From GCA-002708315 sp964460905 (GTDB lineage Bacteria; Bacteroidota; Bacteroidia; Bacteroidales; F082): a DNA stretch of 64,000 nucleotides. The notes beneath the pieces are model-generated. The model was not told where the DNA came from. It did no database searches and saw only the letters and a list, made by a program, of their open reading frames with translations. The position numbers and the translations under genes were made by a program. The stretch is from contig CAYWRM010000013.1 of NCBI GenBank assembly GCA_964460905.1, positions 1 to 64,000 on the forward strand. Direction: 5' to 3'. The stretch's first letter is position 1, and the number at the start of each line of letters is the position of its first letter. Positions 1 through 7,874 of the stretch are shown here, in pieces.

Positions 1-208
1 GTACAAATTTAGAAAAATAACTCTATTTATTTTTGGATTTTAACACAATTCAATAACAAAATAAGTTTGAAATTTAATTATTCTGTTGAAATAAAATCTG
101 TACACTAAAACTCCTGATTTCCGTCAATACGTAAATTCTATTATTGCCAATGTTAAAAACCTGAGGAATGAAAAAAGTCTAGTTATGATTCTTAAGCAAC
201 TTTTTAAT

Positions 209-216
209 TAATTTTG
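209..216 (+). promoter_or_regulatory. Putative -7 box of the hybrid kinase gene
   Basis: TAATTTTG matches the Bacteroidota -7 consensus TAnnTTTG. It ends only four bases before the ATG at 221, so a transcript from here would be almost leaderless. I see no clear -33 TTTG at the right distance. Confidence 0.35.
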
Positions 217-220
217 CAAT

Positions 221-2575
221 ATGAATTATAATCAGATTGCCATCTTGTTTTTGCAGGGTACTTTGGTTGCCTTTGTAATACTCTTATTATTTCACCTTCG
301 AAAACAGCTAGGAATCGGAATATTATTCGCTTGTTTGGGGTTATTTCAATTCATGCAGGTATTTCTATCAAGTACAGTTTATGTTTCAATTACTAACGGT
401 TTTCTTGTTTCACCAGGTTCTTCCGTTTTATTTACGGCAACTCTTTTTGCATTATTAATTATCTATATTAAAGAAGATGCAAGCGAAACGAGAAAAATAA
501 TCTATGCTTTGCTAATAGTAAATATAGTAATGACAATTCTCATACAATTAATCAGTTGGAATCTTGAAGAATCATCAACATACAATCCTTTTAATGTTTC
601 AACAAACCTTTTTAGTAATAACGCATGGGTATTATTTGTTGGTACAATAGCACTATTTCTGGATTCTTTATTAATAATAATAATTTACGAATTTATATCA
701 CGACACATACGATACATGTTCCTGCAAATTTGCTTAACCATGTTGATAGTTGTAAGTTTTGATACAATATTTTTTTCAATAATTGCATTTTGGAATTTCA
801 ACAACCTTAATGTAATTGTAATGTCAGGATTAATTTCGAAAGGCGTTTTTGTAATCTTTTACAGCATTATTTTCTATTTCTATTTACAGTATTTTGATTT
901 AAGGAATAATGAATCAAGTGTTTTCAAGATAAAAGATGTATTTCACCTGCTGACATATAGGCAAAAATTTGAATCTGCGAGGCACGATATTAAAAAAGCA
1001 TCAGAAGAAATAGAAATAAAAGATATACATTATAAAACCTTAACAGATATTTCCCCTGTTGGGATTTTTCAAGCACGAAACGATGGATATACAACCTTTG
1101 TAAATAATAGGTGGTGTGATATTTCAGGTGTAACACATAATGATGCGCTAGGATATGGATGGCTTAAAGCAGTACACCCTGAAGATAGACAAATAATGAA
1201 ACATGAATGGGAACTAGCGCTAACCCAGAAAAGAAGGTCTGAAGTTAATTATAGGTTTGTACTAAGCAATGGCTCTGTTAAATGGGTTTTAGGGCAGTCG
1301 GTTCCTGAATACAATAGTCAAAGCCAAATAATTGGTTTCGTTGGAACCATTACAGATATTACCGAACTTAAACTTATACAACAGGAACAAATTGTGCTAA
1401 AGAAAAAAGCTGATGAAAGCTCCCGTCTTAAATCTGCCTTTCTGGCTAATATGAGTCACGAAATCCGAACACCAATGAATGGCATTTTGGGTTTTGCCGA
1501 ATTATTGAAAAACCCCAACCTTACAGGTGAACAGCAGCAAAAGTACATCCAAATCATCGAAAAAGGCGGAGCACGAATGCTCAATATCATCAATGACATT
1601 GTTAGTATTTCGAAAATAGAATCAGGACAAATGGAAGTTAATATGCAGTTATCAAATATTAACGAGCAAATAGAATATATTTATACCTTCTTCAAACCCG
1701 ATATTGAAGGAAAAGGCATGCAGTTTTCATTCAGAAATTCTTTACCTTCAGATGAAGCAATGATTAATACCGATTGCGAGAAAGTTTATGCAATACTTAC
1801 AAATCTTGTAAAGAATGCAATTAAATACAGTGAAAAAGGCTCCATAGAATTAGGCTATAACCTAAAAAAGGATAATGAGCTTACCGAACTGGAATTTTAC
1901 GTGAAAGATACAGGAATAGGTATTCCATTAGGCAGACAGGAAGCCATCTTTGAGAGGTTTATACAAGCTGATATTGAAGATAAAATGGCGCGACAGGGAG
2001 CAGGACTGGGATTGACGATTTCAAAAGCTTATGTAGAAATGCTTGGTGGTAAAATTTGGGTGGAAGCGGAAGAAGAAAACCTGTCGGACAAGCAAAGCAA
2101 AACAGGAGGAAGCACATTTTATTTTACTCTTCCATACGAGACCAAACCAACAATAGAATATAGTCATAAGAATAAAATCACACCTGCTGTTACAGTAATT
2201 CCACAAAACAATTTGAAAATATTAATTGTTGAAGACGATGAAACATCGGAAGAGTTTATTTCGATTATTGTCCAAAAATTTGCAAACAAGATTTTAAAAG
2301 CAAGAACAGGAACAAAAGCCGTGGAAACCTGCCTTAATAATCCTGACATCGATGTGGTGCTGATGGATATTCAGTTACCCCAAATGAATGGTTATGAAGC
2401 AACTAGGAAAATCAGAGAATTCAACAAAGAAGTAGTTATAATTGCACAAACAGCCTTTGCCATGAAAGGAGATAGTGAAAAAGCAATTGCTGCCGGCTGC
2501 AATGATTATATTACTAAACCAATCAAAATAGAAGAATTGGAAAAATTGATTATAAAATATCTGAATGAAGAATAA
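221..2575 (+). CDS. Membrane-bound hybrid sensor histidine kinase
   Basis: Senses an unknown signal, autophosphorylates on histidine and relays phosphate to its own receiver. Residues 1-235 are strongly hydrophobic with about seven membrane segments. A PAS domain follows at about 275-385. The HisKA H-box (SHEIRTPMNG) places the phospho-acceptor at His413. The HATPase domain has an N-box near 527 (NLVKNAIKYS) and a G1 box starting at Asp563 (DTGIGIP). The C-terminal receiver (about 660-784) has the acidic pair EDD, phospho-acceptor Asp716 (LMDIQLPQMNG) and the conserved Lys of the KP motif. There is no DNA-binding output domain, so the receiver probably talks to another protein or phosphotransfer partner outside the window. 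The next gene is convergent, so this one appears monocistronic. Family assignment is sure; the signal is unknown. Confidence 0.95.
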   Translation: MNYNQIAILFLQGTLVAFVILLLFHLRKQLGIGILFACLGLFQFMQVFLSSTVYVSITNGFLVSPGSSVLFTATLFALLIIYIKEDASETRKIIYALLIVNIVMTILIQLISWNLEESSTYNPFNVSTNLFSNNAWVLFVGTIALFLDSLLIIIIYEFISRHIRYMFLQICLTMLIVVSFDTIFFSIIAFWNFNNLNVIVMSGLISKGVFVIFYSIIFYFYLQYFDLRNNESSVFKIKDVFHLLTYRQKFESARHDIKKASEEIEIKDIHYKTLTDISPVGIFQARNDGYTTFVNNRWCDISGVTHNDALGYGWLKAVHPEDRQIMKHEWELALTQKRRSEVNYRFVLSNGSVKWVLGQSVPEYNSQSQIIGFVGTITDITELKLIQQEQIVLKKKADESSRLKSAFLANMSHEIRTPMNGILGFAELLKNPNLTGEQQQKYIQIIEKGGARMLNIINDIVSISKIESGQMEVNMQLSNINEQIEYIYTFFKPDIEGKGMQFSFRNSLPSDEAMINTDCEKVYAILTNLVKNAIKYSEKGSIELGYNLKKDNELTELEFYVKDTGIGIPLGRQEAIFERFIQADIEDKMARQGAGLGLTISKAYVEMLGGKIWVEAEEENLSDKQSKTGGSTFYFTLPYETKPTIEYSHKNKITPAVTVIPQNNLKILIVEDDETSEEFISIIVQKFANKILKARTGTKAVETCLNNPDIDVVLMDIQLPQMNGYEATRKIREFNKEVVIIAQTAFAMKGDSEKAIAAGCNDYITKPIKIEELEKLIIKYLNEE

Positions 2576-2585
2576 TTAACAGTCT

Positions 2586-4208
2586 CTATTCCAAATTTAT
2601 AATCTCATAAACTGCTCTATTAAAAGTAGTGTCAATACTATGATAAATGGGATAAAATCCTTTCTCATCAAGAACATTTCTTCCTACAAAAGCTCTGAAT
2701 AGTGATTTGATTTTTTCTTTAGAAATTTCAACATCATAATCGACTTGTTTTATTCCTTTTTCATCTGCGTAAGCTACAAGTTCAAGGTAGGTATTATTAT
2801 CCATTCTAAACTCTTTGTTAAATGAATCAAAATCAGTAAACTCATTTAGCCTAGGCCTGTTTCTATCTGTATAATCAAAAGCAAACTGAAAAATTAAACC
2901 TTTGTTTGCAAGTATATTATAATATGTATGGATCGAATCTGTTATCATCGGAACGTAAATATCGGGCATAATACCACCGCCTCCATAAACAGTTTTGCCC
3001 AAAGGAGTTGTGTATTTAAGAGAGTCGTGAAAATGGATGCTGTCTTTACTTTGCATTTCACCATTGAGATATCGATGGTAATATTCCTCATAATAACTCT
3101 CAGCATCGCCATTTTCATAATGCCGTTGAATACAACGTCCGGTGGGTGTATAATATCTTGAAACAGTAAGACGAATTGCAGAACCATCAGGCAAGTTTAT
3201 TTGCTCCTGTACCAGCCCTTTTCCAAACGACCGCCTGCCAATTATTGTCCCCTTATCGTTATCCTGAAGGGCACCAGCAACAATTTCACTGGCAGATGCA
3301 GAACTCTCATCAATAAGAACCGCAATATCCAATTCCTCAAAATCTCCAGCTTCGGTTGCAAAAGCATGTCTTCGTGTACGATTTTTACCTTCAGTATAAA
3401 CAATTAATTTACCATCTTCTAAAAATTCATCACTAATATCAATTGCAGCTTGCAGATACCCTCCGGGATTTCCCCTAAGATCAAGTATTAGCTTAGTCAT
3501 ACCATTATCCTTTAACTGCATAGCAGCCTTTTTAAATTCATCGTAAGTAGTGGCAGAAAATTTATTAAGCTTAATATAGCCAATATTTTTATCAACCATA
3601 TATGCGATATCAAGGCTATATGTAGGTATTACATCACGGGTTATTATAAAGTCAATTAGCTCCGGCACACCTCTGCGATAATTACTCACCTTAACTTTAG
3701 TGCCCTTTTTGCCCTTGAGCTTCCTAATTGCATCATTATTTGTGATGCCAATGCCGGCAACTAATGTGTCATCAATATATACAATTCTGTCACCAGCCAT
3801 AAGCCCAACCTTTTCAGATGGTCCACCAGGAATAGGATTTATAACAGTAATTGTATCTTTTTCAATCCGGAACGAAATACCAATTCCTTCAAAACTGCCA
3901 AGAAGAGGATCGTTTACATCATGAAACTCTTCTTCCGTTATGTATATTGAATGAGGGTCAAGTTCTTCAAGCATCCCTCGTATAGCAACTGTTTCAAGAG
4001 CTGTAAGGTTAACCGTATCTACATAGTCCTGAACTATATAATCAAGAACATCACCAAGTTTGTTATAAGTTTTATTACCTATTGGTAGTAAGGAGTTACT
4101 GACCTGCTTATTGCCAACAAGAAGTAACCCAATCCAAATTCCTATAATTAGCACAACCGAAAAGGCAATGGGAAGATATATTTGAAGAGTTTTATTTTTA
4201 TTATTCAT
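2586..4208 (-). CDS. S41 family C-terminal processing peptidase (CtpA/Prc type)
   Basis: A periplasmic serine protease that recognises C-terminal tails of envelope proteins. The N-terminus has one hydrophobic anchor/signal segment (about residues 9-30). A PDZ domain lies at about 90-170 (SFEGIGISF, GPSEKVGLMAGDRI). The S41 catalytic core has the Ser in the SASASEIVAGAL motif and a Lys 25 residues later in SFGKG, the Ser/Lys dyad of this family. At 540 residues it has the usual size for Bacteroidota CTP-type proteases, with a C-terminal extension of about 130 residues. It converges on the hybrid kinase with an 10-base gap. A TAATTTTG -7 box lies on the minus strand just upstream. The family is certain; the substrate is not known. 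Confidence 0.95.
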   Translation of the reverse strand: MNNKNKTLQIYLPIAFSVVLIIGIWIGLLLVGNKQVSNSLLPIGNKTYNKLGDVLDYIVQDYVDTVNLTALETVAIRGMLEELDPHSIYITEEEFHDVNDPLLGSFEGIGISFRIEKDTITVINPIPGGPSEKVGLMAGDRIVYIDDTLVAGIGITNNDAIRKLKGKKGTKVKVSNYRRGVPELIDFIITRDVIPTYSLDIAYMVDKNIGYIKLNKFSATTYDEFKKAAMQLKDNGMTKLILDLRGNPGGYLQAAIDISDEFLEDGKLIVYTEGKNRTRRHAFATEAGDFEELDIAVLIDESSASASEIVAGALQDNDKGTIIGRRSFGKGLVQEQINLPDGSAIRLTVSRYYTPTGRCIQRHYENGDAESYYEEYYHRYLNGEMQSKDSIHFHDSLKYTTPLGKTVYGGGGIMPDIYVPMITDSIHTYYNILANKGLIFQFAFDYTDRNRPRLNEFTDFDSFNKEFRMDNNTYLELVAYADEKGIKQVDYDVEISKEKIKSLFRAFVGRNVLDEKGFYPIYHSIDTTFNRAVYEIINLE

Positions 4209-4510
4209 CTATAAATTTTTTACAAAATTATGAAAATGGATGTAATTAATGAGATTATTGAATAATTACTATTACATGTGTAATTTAAGAACACAGCAGG
4301 TCCTCATATTTTTGGATTAATTTATAAAAAACGTATAATGAAAAAAAGTAATGTAAAAATAGTTATAAGGTATAAACCAAAACTGTACAAACTTATACAC
4401 AACCTGTTTGACTTCGAACAGTTTAATTAATTACAAAACAAATAAATTATTAATAACTACCTTTAAATGTGAATATTATAGGTTTCGGCACATATTTGGT
4501 GTAATTAAAT
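4209..4510. other. Divergent intergenic region, no gene seen
   Basis: About 300 AT-rich bases between two divergent genes. Apart from the -7-like box at 4223-4230 I see no ORF with coding character, tRNA, terminator or strong inverted repeat. It presumably holds the promoters of both neighbours. Confidence 0.5.
4223..4230 (-). promoter_or_regulatory. Putative -7 box of the S41 peptidase gene
   Basis: Read on the minus strand this is TAATTTTG, a TAnnTTTG match located 14 bases upstream of the ATG ending at 4208. No convincing -33 element was seen. Confidence 0.35.
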
Positions 4511-4891
4511 ATGAAAACAAATCTAAAATTTACTGCCATGAAATCAAGAATCGCAACCTACTTGATCGCATTGTGTATGTTCACTACTGGAACAGCCTTT
4601 GCTTCTACCCCAATGAAAAATAATAGTGAGGCTTCAGAAGCCATATCCTCATTATTAAAAAAAGAGTTAAAATATCCTAAATTTGCTAAAGAGCAGAAAC
4701 ACTATGAATGTTATGCATTAATACGAATTATTATCAACGATAATGGCTCAATCAAAGTTGACTGTATTAACTGTAGTAACTCAATAATGAAATCACAAAT
4801 TACTGAAACCATTGAAAAAATCAGTAAAAAGGAGCTAAGTGAGTATGCTGGACAACAATATAGCTACAAAATTAATTTTAAGCTGATTTAG
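4511..4891 (+). CDS. Small secreted protein, TonB C-terminal-like fold possible
   Basis: A 126-residue protein whose N-terminus (about residues 1-33) is a signal peptide with a hydrophobic core ending in AFAS; translation may start at the first Met or at the Met 13 codons later. The mature part has the pattern YPKFAKEQ, then ALIRIIINDNGSIKV, then a short Cys pair and a C-terminal helix. This resembles the small TonB-C-like domains (YP..A......G.V.V.F.I...G.I) seen in many Bacteroidota periplasmic proteins, but no proline-rich TonB spacer is present. It overlaps the 3' end of the convergent MmgE/PrpD gene by 14 bases. I do not assign a function; the exported location is fairly sure. Confidence 0.7.
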   Translation: MKTNLKFTAMKSRIATYLIALCMFTTGTAFASTPMKNNSEASEAISSLLKKELKYPKFAKEQKHYECYALIRIIINDNGSIKVDCINCSNSIMKSQITETIEKISKKELSEYAGQQYSYKINFKLI

Positions 4892-6182
4892 AATTCCACT
4901 TAAGATAATCCTTCCAAAATCGTGTACCAGCATCACCTGCTTGATTGATTAACTTCTTGAAAAGCAATTCATCAGAAGGGTGATTATCTGCATCCCATGG
5001 TGCTGAGATCACTTCTTTGGAGAAGTGTTCGCTATTTACTGTACTAATTATAACACGTGAAGGAAGCCGCTCCGGAAATAGTATATTATAATCATCATCT
5101 TTTTTAATAATTGTTTTATCTATCAAACTCAGCACTTTACTATTATTAAGATTTGCTTCAATAAAGTTCTTTGGTGTAACTTCGTTAAATAGTATTCCAA
5201 TAGCAATACAATAAGGAAGATGAAACTGAGCCTGAATTGGATTTTGTGGGTAATTGTTACTAATAAGGTCAATTGCTCTTTTAAATATATTTACTTCTAT
5301 TGTGGTGATTTCTTCAATATTTAAATCATGATCTTTTTTTATCTCCATTACTGCTGCTATGGCGCTGTGCAGCCATCTGCAACAGGCATAAGGCTTAAAA
5401 TAGTTTGAGTTAATTAACCATGATTCACCTATTCCTTCCAGCAGAATATCTTTGTCATAATCATCATGATCATCAACAAACAGGTAAGGGCCCACAAATT
5501 CTTCTTTGGATAGCAAAGTACTTTGTAGCCCTGATTGAGCTGCCCAGGCTGCCCCTTCCTTCGACATTGATCCAGTACTGACGTCGGTTGATCCACCAAG
5601 CATTACAGGTGATAATATAGCTGCATTACTTAGGGCATGCATTGTTTGTTCAATGGAAAGTCCCAATAAATATGAAGCTGTAGCTGCAGTTCCAATTGCC
5701 CCCCATCTTCCACTTGAATACGTAGTTATACTTTCTTTAACCCTTGCATTACTGAAACGTGTTGCAATTTCATAGCCAATAATCACCGATCTAAGAATAT
5801 CCGTCTTAGATACTTTCAAGTACTCACCAAATATAATTGCAACAGGAACAATCATGCTGGCAGGATGTCCAACAGCTTTTCGATGACCCTCATCAAAATC
5901 AGTTAAACTTATAGCCAACGTATTATAAAATACTGCCCCACCTAAGCTTGTAGTAATATCAGTACCAATAATACTAAAATCGCCTATACCAAATAGAATA
6001 TTTTTATTAATTAATGCTCTTTGAAATGCTTCGGTTTTTATACCGCTATATATAGTTCCTATGGTATCAGCAATTACTCTTGCCGCCTGATGAAAAGTTA
6101 TTTCATCGTATGCACGATTCCTGTCAACAATAACAGAAGACAGGCGATATAATATGGGAGCAGATTTATCCATTTTTTTCAT
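4878..6182 (-). CDS. MmgE/PrpD family protein (2-methylcitrate dehydratase-like)
   Basis: Resembles the all-helical MmgE/PrpD fold whose characterised members dehydrate 2-methylcitrate or cis-aconitate-type substrates; other members act in itaconate or unknown pathways. Supporting stretches are AVGHPASMIVPVAI (after the DEGHRKA segment), the glycine-rich SSGRWGAIGTAATAS, and KPYACCRWLHSAI, a typical PrpD block carrying the conserved Cys/His. At 434 residues it is slightly shorter than classical PrpD (about 480). Neither prpB nor prpC is nearby, so the methylcitrate cycle cannot be assumed. It is divergent from a YfcC-type carrier, 91 bases away, which hints that it acts on an imported organic acid. 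The start may be the first Met or the Met three codons later. Confidence 0.85.
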   Translation of the reverse strand: MKKMDKSAPILYRLSSVIVDRNRAYDEITFHQAARVIADTIGTIYSGIKTEAFQRALINKNILFGIGDFSIIGTDITTSLGGAVFYNTLAISLTDFDEGHRKAVGHPASMIVPVAIIFGEYLKVSKTDILRSVIIGYEIATRFSNARVKESITTYSSGRWGAIGTAATASYLLGLSIEQTMHALSNAAILSPVMLGGSTDVSTGSMSKEGAAWAAQSGLQSTLLSKEEFVGPYLFVDDHDDYDKDILLEGIGESWLINSNYFKPYACCRWLHSAIAAVMEIKKDHDLNIEEITTIEVNIFKRAIDLISNNYPQNPIQAQFHLPYCIAIGILFNEVTPKNFIEANLNNSKVLSLIDKTIIKKDDDYNILFPERLPSRVIISTVNSEHFSKEVISAPWDADNHPSDELLFKKLINQAGDAGTRFWKDYLKWNSKSA

Positions 6183-6220
6183 GAAATAAAAGTAGTTAAT
6201 TTATGAAATGTTAAACTGTA

Positions 6221-6228
6221 TATATTTG
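6221..6228 (+). promoter_or_regulatory. Putative -7 box of the YfcC-type carrier gene
   Basis: TATATTTG fits TAnnTTTG and lies 45 bases upstream of the ATG at 6274, in the 91-base divergent spacer. No clear -33 box. Confidence 0.35.
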
Positions 6229-6273
6229 CACAAATTTTTATTATTGTTTTTTCTTCTTCTAAAATAAAACTTC

Positions 6274-7869
6274 ATGTTTAAAAAAATTCCACATACATAC
6301 GTAATAATATTTAGTATTATAGTATTGGCCGCTATATTAACATGGTTTGTGCCGGGTGGCGAATACAGCAGAACGACAATTAGTGTTAATGGAGTTGAAA
6401 GAACTGTTATTGAAAAAGGATCATTTCAATATATTGATAACCAACCTCAGACATGGCAAATATTTTCAGCTTTCTTTCAAGGATTTGTAAATCAGGCAGG
6501 CATAATTGTTTTTATACTTATGATTGGTGGTGCATTTTGGATTGTAAACAGCTCAAAAGCTATTGATATAGGAATATTCTCTTTCTTAAAATTTACAAAA
6601 AAACTCGAGAAAAATAAGCTGCTTAAAAATATTGGAGTTAACAATATCATACTCACAATGATTATGTTGGTTTTTAGTGTATTTGGTGCAGTATTTGGAA
6701 TGAGTGAAGAAACAATTGCTTTTATTATAATTCTTGTCCCACTCTCAATATCCATGGGTTACGACTCCATAGTGGGAGTGAGCATGAGTTTTGTAGCTGC
6801 CGGTTTGGGGTTTGCAGGAGCTGTACTTAACCCTTTTACAATTGGTATTGCGCAAGGTATTGCCGACTTACCCCTATTTTCAGGTTTTGGGTATAGATTG
6901 TTTAGCTGGTTTGTAATTAATTTAGTTGGAATTACATGGATACTTCGTTATGCAGCTAAAATCAGGAAAAACCCAAAGCTATCACCCGTATATAATACTG
7001 ATGTTTATTGGCGTAACCGAAGTGCAACTGAAAATGAAGAAATTGTTTACACTACTCCACGAATAGCATGGTATGTATATATTTTTATTTCAATATGTCT
7101 CGCAATTTTTTCATGGATATATCCTCTTACAGAAATGAAAATTGGGAATTCTATAAGCATTTTTCCCGCAGTTCCTGTTTCAACAGTACTTTTTATTATT
7201 CTGGGAATTATCAGTCTTAGAAAATCGGTTCATTTTTTCATCCTTAACTTATTACTTTTTACAATTGTGTTTTTGATTGTAGGTGTAATGGGCTATGCCT
7301 GGTATATTGAAGAAATTGCAAGTCTTTTCCTTGCAATGGGTTTGTTTTCGGGAATAGCTTTTAAATATGATGGAAATGAAATAACAAAACAATTTTTGGA
7401 AGGCGTAAAAGATATTATGTCAGCAGCTCTGATAGTTGGTTTAGCAGGTGGTATACTGGTGATACTTGAAGATGGAAGAATAATAGACACAATATTATAC
7501 AAAGTGTCAACATCGATGGAAGGCATGGGTAGATTAGGTACTGTAAGTGTTATGTATGTAATTCAAAATATTATAAATGTAATTATTCCTTCCGGTTCAG
7601 CCAAAGCAGCATTAACTATGCCTGTTATGGCACCATTCTCCGATCTTGTAAATTTATCTCGTCAGGCAACTGTAATGGCTTTCCAGTTTGGAGATGGTTT
7701 TACTAATATGATAACCCCTACATCGGGGGTTTTAATTGGTGTACTTGGTGTTGCTAAAATTCCTTACGACAGCTGGGTTAAATGGATTGCTCCATTTATG
7801 CTTGTGTTAATTATCCTTGGATGGTTATTACTTATTCCAACAGTTACAATGCAGCTTGAGGGGTTTTAG
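6274..7869 (+). CDS. YfcC/DcuC-family anaerobic carrier
   Basis: A polytopic membrane protein of 531 residues with about 12 hydrophobic segments. The N-terminus (hydrophobic helix then WFVPGGEYSR) is the hallmark of the YfcC/ArcD-like branch of the C4-dicarboxylate/basic amino-acid carrier superfamily. Later family blocks include FGMSEETIAF, GAVLNPFTIGIAQG and, near the C-terminus, IPSGSAKAALTMPVMAP and DGFTNMITPTSG. Known relatives exchange arginine/ornithine or carry C4-dicarboxylates or short peptides, so the substrate is open. It is transcribed away from the MmgE/PrpD gene; a functional pair handling an organic acid is an inference. It ends five bases from the convergent FG-GAP gene, so no room remains for a separate terminator. 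Confidence 0.88.
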   Translation: MFKKIPHTYVIIFSIIVLAAILTWFVPGGEYSRTTISVNGVERTVIEKGSFQYIDNQPQTWQIFSAFFQGFVNQAGIIVFILMIGGAFWIVNSSKAIDIGIFSFLKFTKKLEKNKLLKNIGVNNIILTMIMLVFSVFGAVFGMSEETIAFIIILVPLSISMGYDSIVGVSMSFVAAGLGFAGAVLNPFTIGIAQGIADLPLFSGFGYRLFSWFVINLVGITWILRYAAKIRKNPKLSPVYNTDVYWRNRSATENEEIVYTTPRIAWYVYIFISICLAIFSWIYPLTEMKIGNSISIFPAVPVSTVLFIILGIISLRKSVHFFILNLLLFTIVFLIVGVMGYAWYIEEIASLFLAMGLFSGIAFKYDGNEITKQFLEGVKDIMSAALIVGLAGGILVILEDGRIIDTILYKVSTSMEGMGRLGTVSVMYVIQNIINVIIPSGSAKAALTMPVMAPFSDLVNLSRQATVMAFQFGDGFTNMITPTSGVLIGVLGVAKIPYDSWVKWIAPFMLVLIILGWLLLIPTVTMQLEGF

Positions 7870-7874
7870 ATACC

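Noticed and set aside
95..211. Open frame reading NLYTKTPDFRQYVNSIIANV... ahead of the hybrid kinase
   Set aside because: Only 38 codons, no start codon, preceded by a stop at 92-94. It looks protein-like but may be the relic of a gene tail or chance; not listed as a gene.
221..4208. Hybrid kinase plus S41 protease as a signalling-proteolysis (regulated proteolysis) module
   Set aside because: The genes are convergent, not co-transcribed, and the kinase has no obvious link to CTP proteases.
4408..4623. 71-residue + frame starting 100 bases before the small secreted protein
   Set aside because: Overlaps the secreted protein in a different frame, has no family features and poor composition.
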